Shown here: one piece after another, positions 35,580 through 46,189 of the stretch
How positions within the stretch are numbered: position 1 is the first letter of the stretch
Layout of the letters: the number at the start of each line of letters is the position of its first letter
Assembly: GCA_013368315.1 (NCBI GenBank)
Contig: JAACJM010000013.1
Location: forward strand, 62,001-126,000
Direction of reading: 5' to 3'
Source: Tetrapyrgos nigripes
Taxonomy: Eukaryota > Basidiomycota > Agaricomycetes > Agaricales > Campanellaceae
DNA: 64,000 bases
Program-made: the position numbers and the translations under genes
Notes under the pieces: generated by a model
The model's database searches: none
What the model saw: the letters and a program-made list of their open reading frames with translations, nothing else
What the model was told of the DNA's origin: nothing

Positions 35580-36158
35580 TTACAGAGCACCTGTCAAGCC
35601 CTGAAGAGGGAGAGCACCAGTCACGGAGGAGAGGGTCTTGTCGAGATTGAGGTCACCGACCAATTCTCCGACAACGGGCAAGTTACCAACGATAGACAAA
35701 TCGCCGATGATGGGTAGGCCTCGGATAGGGAGTTTTGGGAGGCTGACGGGGAGGGTGCCAGTGCTGGAGGAGAGGATGTTGTCGACGGGAAGAGCACCGG
35801 TGACGGAGGAGAGAGTGCTGCCGACATCACCGACGACTGGCAGGTCACCGAGGATGGGCAGATCACCGACTAAGGGGAGCCCCAGGCCTCGGACTGGGAG
35901 TTTAGGGAGAGCACCAGTGACGGAAGAGCTGGTCTTCATGACGCTGGAGAGATCGGTACCAACAGGTAGGGACTTGGTAAGGTCACCCACGACTGGGAGC
36001 CCGTCAACAATACCGGTAACGCTACCGACGGCGGGGAGTGTTCCAACTAACGACTCAACCTGGCCGACGTTGCTGCCGAGGTCAAAAGGGACGGGTAATG
36101 CGAGTGTACAAACGACGAGGGCGAAGGAGAAGAGAGCGGATTTGTTGAAAGAAGGCAT
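35580..36158 (-). CDS. Secreted repeat-type protein, paralogue of the 5112-6164 gene
   Basis: Single exon, 192 residues. The signal peptide MPSFNKSALFSFALVV plus CTLALPVP is nearly identical to that of the gene at 5112-6164, which sets the start at 36158 even though the frame is open further upstream. The mature part is built from short repeats of the type LPVVGDL, SSVTGALP and KLPVRGLG/KLPIRGLP, with no Cys except in the signal. The shared leader plus diverged repeat body marks a small family of secreted, Pro/Val/Gly-rich proteins. Wall or surface association is inference. A TATAAAT element lies about 100 bp upstream on the coding strand, as in the paralogue. Confidence 0.75.
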   Translation of the reverse strand: MPSFNKSALFSFALVVCTLALPVPFDLGSNVGQVESLVGTLPAVGSVTGIVDGLPVVGDLTKSLPVGTDLSSVMKTSSSVTGALPKLPVRGLGLPLVGDLPILGDLPVVGDVGSTLSSVTGALPVDNILSSSTGTLPVSLPKLPIRGLPIIGDLSIVGNLPVVGELVGDLNLDKTLSSVTGALPLQGLTGAL

Positions 36159-37733
36159 GACGGTGATGGTAAGGAATGAGAGGGGAAAAGATTGACAGTA
36201 CTTGACTGAGATGACGAGGACACTAGGCCTGAAGACCGAGGAAGAGAGTAGCAAGGCATTTATACTAGTTGCGAGTTTTGCTGCAAGGAAACGGAAAAGT
36301 CGGATTTCCATTACTTCTAACGAGTAACAATGATCGATCACCATGAGTTCTGGAGAGCTTCGACGCGAATGTTTTTTTTCATACCGCAATTCATCGCAAT
36401 CGAAACCGTTTGCGATTGCGATTTGATAAAACGCTGGTGTCGAAGTTCTGGATAATTGCGAAGCTGGCAGAAAGGAGCCACAAATTTCTTGATATATCCA
36501 GGGTGATGGGGTACAATCGAGAGCACAATGCGAGTGGCGATCAGCTGGTGGAACTATTCCGAGGTGGATCCCAGTGAAATTTTCGACATTGACGGATTGA
36601 TAGGCCGTCATCGAAAAGGCTTGAGGCAGAGAAGAGATAAGACAGTCATTACGACTGACTCGGAGGCGGGCCATCACGGAACTGGGACAAACATGGTAAA
36701 CCATGCCATTGATGGTATATGCTTGCCATCGTACTCCATAACATGGCACCCCGATGGTAACTGCATACCATCCACTGCCATCTTCAAACCATGATGGTCT
36801 TTACATGGCCATCATATGCCATGCATGGCAATGTTCGTCCCAATTCCGTGATCTGAGGTACCTAGGAATGCGTTGGTTCCTTGTAGAAAAGTAACGTTTA
36901 ATATTCGGAATAGTTAGTACGAGACAGTGTAAGTAAGGTCTTAGCGCTAAGCATTGAAGTTGAAGTATGAACGTACAGTGCCACGGTATACTTACGTGTG
37001 AGCATGCAATATGAGGCTAAGCTGGTGAACTTATTTGACGCCAACCAGTCAACTTCAAGAGGGTTGTAAGCTAGTCAGCTCGCTTCGCTAAGGATGAGGA
37101 ACTAATTTGGGTCAAAAATAACCTTCTTTGAAATCTGAGACGATCTGCCAAGGCACCAGGTTCGAGAAATGCCTCAAAGGGTTGGTTGAGTGTTTTATAC
37201 GGCGCCTGAACAAGACTTTTTGTCGAAAATCATTCCCCCGGGTAAGTAACAGTGCCAAGACAGCGCCGCTAGTAAGGTTCCATATGTCACTGGTCAGATG
37301 TCTGACACTTCTTCTAGGTGATAGATTGCACCCATTGGGTCAAAGTCTGTCAAAGTGGTATTGTTCCAGAGCTGCAATGTGTTGCGAAAGGGAAATGACC
37401 AACCTGGCCCTGACACAGCCGCCGCTGACCACCTTTGCAGCACAACACTCAACACCATCTCAGCGAGCGCTTAGCTTCAATCTATTCCTCTGCCAGTCAA
37501 CTACACCGGGAAAGAGCAAATGAAATGTCTTGGTAGACTACCAGCTTCCAATCTTTCGTTCTATTGGGCGTCAAGCAATTCATCAAACCTTCCCAAGGCT
37601 ATACATATAACCTGTCCATTGAATCGCAACCGGCGATGTGGGATCAACCTTAGACGTTAACGTTAGAGGACTTATAAGCATCCAAGCAATGTCTCCGGGT
37701 CATTCCTTCCCTTACGACCCATAGACCACGACA
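36159..37733. other. Intergenic, contains a MITE
   Basis: Between the divergent secreted protein and aspartic protease genes. The recognisable content is a 180 bp MITE (36673-36852) and a TATA-like CTTATAAG at 37671-37678, about 55 bp before the protease ATG. A 131-residue plus frame at 37128-37523 has no visible motif. Confidence 0.5.
36673..36852. mobile_element. MITE with 22-bp terminal inverted repeats
   Basis: The left end ATCACGGAACTGGGACAAAC (36673 on) is matched by the complement of the right end, which reads as ATCACGGAATTGGGACGAAC from 36852 inward. There are two transition-type mismatches in the first 20. The interior is packed with ATGGT/ACCAT and ATGGCAT/ATGCCAT palindromes. No coding potential. 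A two-base AT target duplication is possible if the repeat is taken to start at CACGG. Confidence 0.82.
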
Positions 37734-39453
37734 ATGAAGGGCTTGACGCCTTCTCTCCTTCTTTCAATTTCCGTTCTCTTTTCCGTCGCCAACGCGGTGA
37801 CGCTGGATCTTATTGGTAAACGAAAACAAGGCTCAAGTCTTTTGTTCCGGAGGAAATTGAAGAGAGATGCTGCCGGCGTATTTGGAAATGGTAGTGTCGC
37901 GCTGCAAAATCTCGGAGACACGTCTTATCAGGTAAGAAAGACTCCTGTCCCTTCAGTACACGTCTGCTCATGGAAGAAAACAGAGTAATGTCACACTGGG
38001 AGGAAAAAATTTCCAGGTCATTATTGATACAGGAAGGTGGGTCACTGCGGGTCCTCAGCGCTGGTTCACAGCTCATATTCCTCATGTAGTGTCGATCTTT
38101 GGGTGGATGGAGACGTACCAGGGACCAAGGATCTTGGAGTCCCTATGAGCATCAGTTTTGCGAAAGGAACTGTCCAAGGCAACATCAACACCGCTCAATT
38201 GCAGTTTGACGGTTTCACCATTGAAAATCAGGCGTATCGTCAGTAAACTTTTTTTTTCTTCAGCATTTAACTGACTCATGCTTTACCCCACTTGTAGTCA
38301 GAGCTGAGTCCACCCAAGATCTCGGGGACGTAAATGGTATCATCGGTCTCGGTCCGAGCAGTGCCTCTGACGTCGTTCGTCTCCTTCAAGACAGCGCTGG
38401 AGACCCTCCTCTCGACCGGATCTTCCAATCAAACCCATCCACTCCCAACATCCTCACCTTCCTCCTTTCCCGGAACGCTTCTGCCGAGACGGTGTCTGAC
38501 ACAATTCCCCTCTCTGATGGGTACTATCCCGCTCAACTAACCATCGGCACGACCATCCCAGGTCTAGAAGCTATTACCAGCGCCCCCAAGCTCCCCGGTC
38601 TCATAGACCAATTCGGTAAAAACCAACATTGGTTGACCCTCCTTGACGCAGATGGTATCGTCGCCAACGGGAAGAAGATCTCGACGAGCACGTCCATACG
38701 AAACCCAACCGATGGAACTCCAGATCAACTACACGTTTTATTCGACTCTGGGTTTTCTATTCCTCAGCTACCTAAAACTGTCGTGGATGCAATTTATGGA
38801 GACATTCCTGGGGCGAAGTTTATTAGCGATGGGGCAACCGTCAGTCCTGATTTAGCTGGCTTGGAGAATTTCTACCAGATTCCTTGCAAGTACGAAGTAA
38901 ACCTTTCGTTTTTCTTTGCCGGGCAAGAGTTTCCTATCTCGCCATTGGATTTGAGTGTGTTTGTGGGGACGGCAGACAGTGGAGAAGATTTCTGTATTTC
39001 GTTTGTGAGTCGATTTTTCAAACGCTCTTTCGAGTACCCTTCTCTGACGATGCCTAATGCCAGTACCAACAAATTGATGATGATGTCGCTGGGAACCCAG
39101 ACTTTGGAGCCTTTGATATGATTCTTGGGATGGGATTCTGTACGTTTTATTCACGTTTGTCATATCCAGAACAAGGTTAACCAGGCTTCATGACGCCCAC
39201 AGTGCGCAACACCTATATCCTCATCAACTTTGGGGATTTTGTAGACGGATCGACATCCAACGTCGCAGATCCCTACATCCAACTGTTGTCCATCTCTGAC
39301 AAGGCGAAGATTCATCAGGATTTCGTCAACGCGAGACTTGATCCTGATAAGAAGAATGGGGCTCTCTCGTTTGGGGCTAGCACCGTCAGCAGCGTTAGCC
39401 TTACGATGGGGATAACTTTGTTCTCTGCGTTGATGGTATTCTTTTCTTGGTAA
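37734..39453 (+). CDS. Secreted aspartic protease (peptidase A1), likely GPI-anchored
   Basis: A pepsin-fold endopeptidase acting at the cell surface. Exon 1 is 37734-37931, exon 2 37984-38036 and exon 3 38090-38238, then a long exon from about 38300; phases agree. The signal peptide is MKGLTPSLLLSISVLFSVAN. The first catalytic motif D-T-G-S is formed across an intron (VIIDTGS then VDLWVDG). The flap-side motif NGIIGLG follows, and the second catalytic aspartate is in VLFDSGFSIPQLP (D-S-G instead of the commoner D-T-G). FDMILGMGFLRNTYILINFG is the usual C-terminal strand pair. The C-terminus has a small-residue site followed by a hydrophobic tail (SVSLTMGITLFSALMVFFSW), as in yapsin-like GPI proteases. 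The frame appears intact. Confidence 0.85.
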
Positions 39454-39648
39454 CCTGGGAGCTTTGAAATCTCTGAGGGTGCCATTTCAAGCAAGGTGTA
39501 TTTTATTTATGTATCAGTATCTATGAGGATAATAAGGGAAAGTACAGTACAGCTCATGATAATAAGTGGTTTGGCTGCAGAGACAGATTGGGATATCGGC
39601 ATGCGCTCGACGTTTTAGGGGTCACATGTAAGGGAGGCTCTTTCCTCG

Positions 39649-41280
39649 ATGCCACTACTCGGAAAACGCACAAGGAACCAGCGTCCTCCAGTGCTTCCTC
39701 TAGGTCCTCCAACTTCCTCACCTGTTCGTTCGTCCTCTATTCCTCCTTCCAGTCCACCCAAAACCCCAATACGCAAACGTGCACATTCTGCTGCTCATGG
39801 CAAGGGCAATGAAAACGAACACGGGGACGGAAATGTAAGTGGGAACGGCCTTGACCTTCCCGCCGCCCTTCTCCAAAATCACGACGCCTCGCCTGAGATC
39901 GACGCCATCGTCATAACCTCCCTCTCCATCCTCCCTTTTTGCTGTCACGAAGATCTCTGTTCAATGTCTAAATCCCAACTTGTAAGCGTTGCGGAGAGGT
40001 TGAATGAGAGGTTGCCTAGGGCGATGAGGATTGAGGTTGGTGAAGGATACTCAAGGTCCAATGCAGAAGCAAACGTTGGACCAAGCACAAGCCCAAATGC
40101 AAGTACAGAAAGAAACGATGAACGCGAACGCGGAAGCAAGAGATGGATTCGCAAGGAAATTGAGAGGATTGTGGATATCAAGACTACCGACAGTGTTTCT
40201 GGTGCTACTGGTTCCCAAGCTCAGGCTCTCGGTCCTCCATTCGCACTCGCGCTTCCTTTAGGAAGAATTCCTCCCTCAGTCTCAGAACCGCCATTACCGC
40301 TATCTCTACCATTACTCGCATCGACTTTACCTCCAGCAGCTCCGAAAGCAAATCGAATGAGACGTGAGTCCGAAGTGAATGCGAATGCACATGTGCAGAC
40401 ACTGTTGCAGACAGAGCCTCGTACTCCCGGTACTCCTCGTAGACATCTGCATACCCCCGGCTGTGAAGCTAAAACTCCTCGCACGCCTCGTACTCCGATT
40501 GGTGCTAGTGTTGGTACTAGTGCTGCTACCCCCGTTCGTTGTGATTTCATCTCATCCTTCGGTACTTGTACCTTCACGCCTTCTCAACTTGGTACACCGA
40601 AACTCGAGCGATTAGACGAAGTCGACGAGGGCCGTGGAGGAAGCAGTGATAGCGACGAGACTCGTTATAGTCAAAGCGGTGATGATGACGATGAAGATGA
40701 GGAAGACAGACCGACGAAGAAGAGGAGAATTTCCAGTGTTAGGGCCGAAGCACCATGGCCAACAGATCAACGTCCAAAGCCACAGTTGCAACGGCAACGA
40801 CAGCGACATCCCCTTGCTGAGTCCATGACACGCTCAAACTCAAGCACCCTAGGCCTAATCACATCAACTTCCATTGCCACCTCCATCTTTTCTCAGGATC
40901 CCGACGTCCATTCTTGCAAACCTGATTCTATCTTTGATCCTAACTCGGACTCTGAGGATGATGAAGATGAAGTAGAACGGCTCGTCAGGTCATCGCCGAC
41001 TCCAACCTCAGTGCCAGCCCAAGCTTCAAAATCACTATCAACTTCAACTTCAATTTCAAATGCAACACCTCCGTCTCGGATCCCAGTTTTTAAGAAGCCC
41101 AAGCTCAGCCATGTTCATATCGGTCAGAGCACGCGTACTCGTTTCACCCGGTCCAAGACTGTTTCAGTCTTTGGTTCTAATACGATGTCGAACGCGATGC
41201 CTGGGCCGTCAAGAAGAACAGCAAGGACAAGCTCTTTCACTGGCCCTTCTATTGCCAGGGATTACGACGAAGATATGTAG
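39649..41280 (+). CDS. Hypothetical Ser/Thr/Pro-rich, probably nuclear protein
   Basis: Not recognised. A single exon of 543 residues, unusual in this intron-rich neighbourhood. It begins MPLLGKRTRNQRPPVL. An N-terminal conserved-looking block (KSQLVSVAERLNERLPRAM) may form a helix. The middle has repeated TP motifs (RTPGTPRRHLHTPG; KTPRTPRTP), possible proline-directed kinase sites. The second half has acidic runs (SGDDDDEDEEDRPTKKRRI) with an adjacent basic cluster that could be a nuclear localisation signal. It ends ARDYDEDM. The length and uniform codon pattern support a real gene; function cannot be inferred. Confidence 0.65.
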   Translation: MPLLGKRTRNQRPPVLPLGPPTSSPVRSSSIPPSSPPKTPIRKRAHSAAHGKGNENEHGDGNVSGNGLDLPAALLQNHDASPEIDAIVITSLSILPFCCHEDLCSMSKSQLVSVAERLNERLPRAMRIEVGEGYSRSNAEANVGPSTSPNASTERNDERERGSKRWIRKEIERIVDIKTTDSVSGATGSQAQALGPPFALALPLGRIPPSVSEPPLPLSLPLLASTLPPAAPKANRMRRESEVNANAHVQTLLQTEPRTPGTPRRHLHTPGCEAKTPRTPRTPIGASVGTSAATPVRCDFISSFGTCTFTPSQLGTPKLERLDEVDEGRGGSSDSDETRYSQSGDDDDEDEEDRPTKKRRISSVRAEAPWPTDQRPKPQLQRQRQRHPLAESMTRSNSSTLGLITSTSIATSIFSQDPDVHSCKPDSIFDPNSDSEDDEDEVERLVRSSPTPTSVPAQASKSLSTSTSISNATPPSRIPVFKKPKLSHVHIGQSTRTRFTRSKTVSVFGSNTMSNAMPGPSRRTARTSSFTGPSIARDYDEDM

Positions 41281-41640
41281 TTCCTGGTTTTTCTCTTACT
41301 CTGAATCATCTCGCGACACCTACTTTACCATTACCATCCCAATGCGATACCAGCCTCGACTTTGACCAGCCGTAGAGGTTTGCTCTTTCCCTCCTTTTTT
41401 CTGGATCCTCTATAGTAGTAGATTTATTTTTCCATCTTATGGCTCAGTATTCTGAATCTATATTACACTTTATGTATGGTTATAATCTCAAGTGGTACTA
41501 CTGTTTGCGTTCTGTACTTCCTTGTATTCTGAATATTCATGGAAACCAACTTTAAGTAGGTGGGAAGATTAGCTCGAGGTGAAATCAGAAAATGACGCCA
41601 TAAACAATGTCGGTAAACACACACTCGGTCGCCAACCACC
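41281..41640. other. Intergenic, nothing recognised
   Basis: Holds the 3' UTR of the hypothetical nuclear protein and the promoter of the 5-alpha-reductase family gene. There is no clear TATA element and no repeat. Confidence 0.4.
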
Positions 41641-42694
41641 ATGTCCTTCCTCTCCCGAACTCAAGCGCAATTCCTCTATGACTGTAAGACAAAGCAAACC
41701 ATATCTTGACTCTTTAATCTCTGATAGTATAAACAGCGTCCAGAAAATGGTTTACTCTCGTCAGTGCATTGATTTGCCCAGCCACTTTCGTCATCAATGC
41801 GCCATTTGGTCGCTTTGCTCAGAAAGGCGAAAGTTTTCTGTCTTTTGATGGTAATAATCTGCGCTAGTCTTGTCTATCACTTGCTCATCATACCTAGGCC
41901 GAAAGTCATGGGTAGTTATGGAAATAGTGTCACCGATCACGTTTCTCTATTCCTTCATCTCCTCACCATTATCCCCCGGAGCATCCATCTCTCTCTCGCA
42001 AAAGATCCTTGCCTGCGCCTACCTCATACACTACGCCAACAGATCCCTCATATCACCACTTCGTACACCTTCCCGTTCCAAATCTCACATCATCGTTCCA
42101 TTCCTTGGCATCCTTTTCAACACTTTCAACGGTTCTCTCATGGGAAGTTACCTCTCCTCTCCTGCCGCCCGTGAATACACCAACTCCATTGGTCCTCTGT
42201 TTTACGTCGGTATTTTTCTTTGGGCATTCGGTCTTGTCGGAAACATCGTCCACGACGAGATTCTTCTGAATCTTCGACGGAAGGCTAAAACGAAAGGCAA
42301 AGACACTGCCAACGATGGGAGTGGGAATCAAACGTCCAAAACTTCCGGGGAACACTATTCCATACCCTATGGTCTACTTTACGAGTACATATCCTACCCC
42401 AACTACTTTTGCGAATGGATAGAATGGGCAGGGTTTGCCATTGCGGCTTCTCCGATCCCACGTCTATCATTTCAGTCAATATTGACTGTTCTCACCTCGA
42501 AGGACGCGTTTTTTGCGTTTTTATACGCGCGGCCTGGAGCATTCGCTCCTACGTTGACTCCGCCGTGGATTTTCCTTCTTAACGAGATGGTGTTGATGGT
42601 CCCGCGAGCGTATAAGGGCCACCAGTGGTATCATGAGCGATTTGGGGAATCGTATCCTAAAGAAAGGAAGATTGTGATTCCTTTTGTGTTGTAA
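41641..42694 (+). CDS. 3-oxo-5-alpha-steroid 4-dehydrogenase family protein
   Basis: NADPH-dependent reductase of the steroid 5-alpha-reductase/DET2 superfamily, a multi-pass ER membrane enzyme. Exons 41641-41683, 41737-41850 and 41898-42694 sum to 954 nt, giving 317 residues, the normal family size. The N-terminus is MSFLSRTQAQFLYD, followed by helix FTLVSALICPATFVINAPFG. Family signature positions are GRKSWVVMEIVSPITFLY, YANRSLISPLRTPSRSK, and the C-terminal domain YGLLYEYISYPNYFCEWIEW, where the cofactor-binding PNYF(C/L)E motif is intact. It ends with the usual HQWYHERFGESYPKERK and a hydrophobic tail. The substrate in fungi is uncertain (steroid, sterol-like or polyprenol/fatty acyl). 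Confidence 0.88.
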
Positions 42695-42964
42695 TGCGTT
42701 GGACAATGAACTTTTCTTTCTTGTTGCTGAAGAAAATGTATGGATTGACAATGGGTACTGGATGTAGAGTAAATTATGTGTATGTAGGTGTAAGTATAGA
42801 GATTGAAAACACTAGTAGCGCTAACAGTTTCGAGGCAGGAAAGAATCAGAATCAGAACGCCAGCTAAACACCTTAGGATAACCTCGCGAACGCAGCTGAC
42901 AGGTATGAGACACACAAAGGAAAAAGGCATTGAAAATGTATATTCTTCAGAAAGCGACAATACT

Positions 42965-44086
42965 TTATCTAAACCGTCTGAACAAGAGTCTCTCATAGTT
43001 CTCATCATCGTCAAGGATGACAGACAAGTTAATCGAATCCTCAGTAGTTATCCAGCATTTTACCTCCTCAAATGTCCCAACAATCAAATGTGGATTACAC
43101 TCTTCAAACTCTGACCGCGAGTGAGTGGTGCAAACAGCGATGACCGTTGTACCAGCAGCAAGAGCTGCACGTACACCCTCGGGAGAGTTTGTTACCACCA
43201 CACAGTCTGGTGCAGCGCATTCTAGTCGTTCAACGGCAAGCTGGTAAGGATTACAAGTATGTTTGCCATGCCTGGGACGTGTATCGTCGTGGGTTATAAT
43301 GGTTGTAGGAGGACTGAAGTCTAGACGAGCTAAACATTCGCTAGCTGTAAATAAAGGTACAATCAGCGAAAGTCAATAACATAGGAACAGAAATACTCGC
43401 CATAAGATTGGGTTGAAGTTGTCACGACAGCAAAGTCCTCATGGCGAAGTTCCCGTGCTATACTCGGGATACCGGGCAGCGCACGTATGGAGCAGTCACA
43501 CTCGAGAATATCACCCATTTCGTCGTCGTCCTGAACATAACTTTGTCTTTGAGAAAGCTCTTTGAGTTTGAACAAACCTTTCTGAAGGTTGTTTGCGAAT
43601 GAAGGACGACGTAAAGATGACGAGGAAACCGATGATATCGAGGATCGGCGGGAATTGGGTGACGAGTTATCCGGTATTGATGAGGGTGTGGCAGTATCAT
43701 CTGAGCTAAGAGGAGTGGATGGTCTCCAGGAAGAATGATAATCGGCGTCGAGTTCATGGACTTGAGGTGTGTCAGCGAAATCAAGGATAGACTCTTCAAA
43801 CTTGGCGACCTCGAATTCTAATCTACGACGGGTGATGAAAGGTCTGAGTTGAGCCATAGCGTCAGTGACAGATTTGCCATGGCTGGCAGAGATGACTTTG
43901 GCGGGATCCTTGCCGAGATTGTGTGCGAGCTTGGTCCAGGCAGCGTCGACGGCTTCATTGTCATCAAAAAGAACGTCCTGATAGAATGTTGGAGGGGGAG
44001 TCCAGAAGGAAGAAGGAGATAAGACAAACCGAATCAAATATAAGGGCGCTGATGTTGAAAACATAACGAGGACGGTAAGGAGCCAT
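42965..44086 (-). CDS. HAD-superfamily phosphatase (GPP1/DOG-like)
   Basis: Exons 44030-44086, 43401-43977 and 42965-43344 sum to 1014 nt, giving 337 residues, in frame. The start MAPYRPRYVFNISALIFD leads into the nucleophile motif, formed across intron 1 as ALIFDSDVLFDD. The D-x-D pair is kept but is one residue tighter than the usual DxDGT. The cap domain has VISASHGKSVTDAMAQL. An insertion of about 90 Ser-rich residues separates it from ALPGIPSIARELRHEDFAVV and the motif II region VVTTSTQS. Lys and acidic motifs III/IV are in RPRHGKHTCNPYQLAVERL and CVVVTNSPEGVRAALAAG. Intron 2 (43345-43400) starts with GC. Dephosphorylation of a small sugar- or glycerol-phosphate is inferred; the odd motif I and inserted loop leave activity open. 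An in-frame extension to 44481 is possible. Confidence 0.72.
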
Positions 44087-44894
44087 AAGTGATAGGATGC
44101 AAATTTGAGAAGATGAAAAGGTGGGTGAAAAACCAAATTGTGAATCATCTTAGTAGTGAAGATAGGCGGGCTTTTTATCTTGCAAAAATTTTGCGACAGG
44201 GGCAGTTCAGGAGGACTCGAGGTTTGAAAGGAGGGTTGCACATCGATTTTCTGAAGTTCAAGACAACCTGTTTCAATGGTATGTCTTGAAGAGAGAGACC
44301 CCTGGACTGAGAGGACAAGTGACTGCATGAGGCGAGTAGGAATTGAGTAGGAAGCGTCGGACGTCGGCGAAGCATTGTAGACGAACCGGTCAACTTGTTT
44401 CGCCACTTCGGTCGCGAATTTAGAGAATCCGGAGTCGAAGGGGCATGGAGTCTTCTGGGTCTTCTTGCGCCCTCGAGTCATGGTGAAGGAAGGAAAGAGT
44501 CGTGGCGGATAGCGGATGTTGGTAGTTCCGAAGATCCTTCATAAATCCGAAGACCCGGATCTGCAAACCGGGTTCTTCCACAACCACCAACACTGCAAGT
44601 CGTCGCTGTCGACCTCGAGCGCCTCATGTAGAGGGCCCTCAGGTCCAGCAATCTAAACGGCTGGAAGTGTTGTGGGGGGAGGAATCTGATATTATGGTCC
44701 CTAGTTGGATTGAAGATGATTGAGGCAGAGTTTCCCCGAAGCTCATTCAAGTCGGTGTGTTCTCCCAACACAATCTCGCCTCTTTGAAGCATTGACAATA
44801 TATTTACTCCCAAGATAACGCATGCGTCGTCTAGATCTACTCAACGTACATCAACTACTTTCAAACCAACGACGTTCCTTGGTGGTTTCGCGCT
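44087..44894. other. Region between HAD gene and GH71 fragment
   Basis: On the minus strand a frame stays open to an ATG at 44481 (MTRGRKKTQKTPCPFDSGF). It could be a 5' extension of the HAD gene or a separate small gene. I could not join it by splice sites with confidence. Nothing else is recognised. Confidence 0.35.
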
Positions 44895-45776
44895 ACTACG
44901 CCTCTGCGTTTAAAAACGGTGGACAGTACCCCGACATTTCGAATGAAGATGACAAGATGATTATGTGGTCGAGGGCTCATTCTGCTCAGGCTCAAGTAGG
45001 TGGTCCTGTGGGAGAAGTGACGGGGAAAGAGTTGGTGAGTGTTTTTTCCGACACTTCTCGAGTTTTTTTTTTTTTTTTTGGTTTTGTTTTCATGTCACTT
45101 TCTGTTTCTGTCGTTCTTCTTCTTGTTTGGTTGTTCTACTACGACCCGACTCAAGAAAGAATTGGTTACTGACTGACGCCCCCCCTTCCCCCACCTATTA
45201 CGACAGGTCGAAGACACCGTCTGGGCTATCACACTTTTGGCTGACCCTACAAATGTGACGTTTGAGATGTATGCTTATACACCTTCTTCCAACGCCAACG
45301 ACAACTCGTGTACCATCATCTCCTCCCAAACATTCTCAGTCCCAGCTGGACTGACTAAACTTGCTATGCCGATTGGGTTTCCCGACGCCGGTGGGGATTG
45401 GGGGGGGGGGGGAGGGGGGTACAGAGTTTGAGTGTTCGAGCGAGGGTTGTTCGGTCTGCACCTGCGTCCGCTTCGGGTTCGGGCTCGGAGTGCCAAGATA
45501 CAACAGATACAGACACGCTGGTAATGCAACTAGACGCTAGCAACCTCAACCCCGACGCCTCCTCAAACGCCTCCTTGAATTCCGATTCCAACTCTAACTC
45601 AGATTTCAACACGAATGCAGGAAACGGAGACGGAAACGCACAAGGACAGGGGCAGGGAGACGCACAAGGACAAGGACAGAGCCTAGCCCCCTTTGTATTT
45701 GTCAAGAACCCAGAAAAGTATAATTATAACGCTTGGGTTGGGTGTGTTAGTTCTTCGGGGTGGGATGTTGATTGAT
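44895..45776 (+). pseudogene. GH71 alpha-1,3-glucanase, C-terminal fragment (copy 1)
   Basis: Only the C-terminal third of a glycoside hydrolase family 71 enzyme (mutanase, cleaving alpha-1,3-glucan) is present. It begins abruptly at YYASAFKNGGQYPDIS and continues MIMWSRAHSAQAQVGG and VGEVTGKEL. After an intron (about 45034-45207, with a long T run) comes VEDTVWAITLLADPTNVTF, then TFSVPAGLTKLAMPIGF. A poly-G expansion at 45400-45412 throws the frame; the downstream sequence is still recognisable in another frame (VMQLDASNLNP to NPEKYNYNAWVGCVSS). The catalytic half is missing, so this is not an enzyme. It parallels 57295-58098. Confidence 0.75.
45400..45412. repeat. 13-base G homopolymer that breaks a frame
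   Basis: In the GH71 copy at 57800 the same position reads GGGGATGGGGGGATACAG and stays in frame through IQSLSVRARVV. Here the G run has grown and the frame ends after WGGGGGGYRV. Confidence 0.85.
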
Positions 45777-46189
45777 TTTATAGTCTTGATTTTATGGGGG
45801 GAAGGGGACGAAGAGTGTTCTACTGGTAGAGCTTTCTTTATGAGTTTAACGATGGTCACGACGATGATATGATGTGATATATGCATGAGGATGGGATGTA
45901 CATAGCAGCAGTGCTGCCTGGTCTGGTTATCCTCATCGTCTCATCGTCCGTCTCAGCATTCGTCTTCCATGGTCCCTTCCTTCGACCGGCTTGTCTTTGT
46001 CTTTCCTTTCCTTTCCTATTTCCTTTCTTCCTTGCTCTCTTGGTGTCCTTTTCCTCAATGTCGGCGTCAATGTCATGCCATATTTGTATTTTTAGGATTC
46101 TTCACAATGGGTTGTAGCAACTAGCATTGGATTGTATATACACAGTAAACAGTATAGAATGTGTAGCTGCCGTATACTACTAGTGCAGT
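45777..46189. other. Intergenic between GH71 fragment and DUF6535 copy A
   Basis: A convergent spacer with a CT-rich tract near 45990-46040. Its sequence is repeated with changes at about 58300-58690, and part of it again at 55200-55265, marking it as part of the duplicated unit. Confidence 0.6.

Noticed and set aside
37128..37523. Plus-strand 131-residue frame as a gene
   Set aside because: No motif, splice pattern or conserved composition, and it is surrounded by repeat-bearing intergenic DNA.
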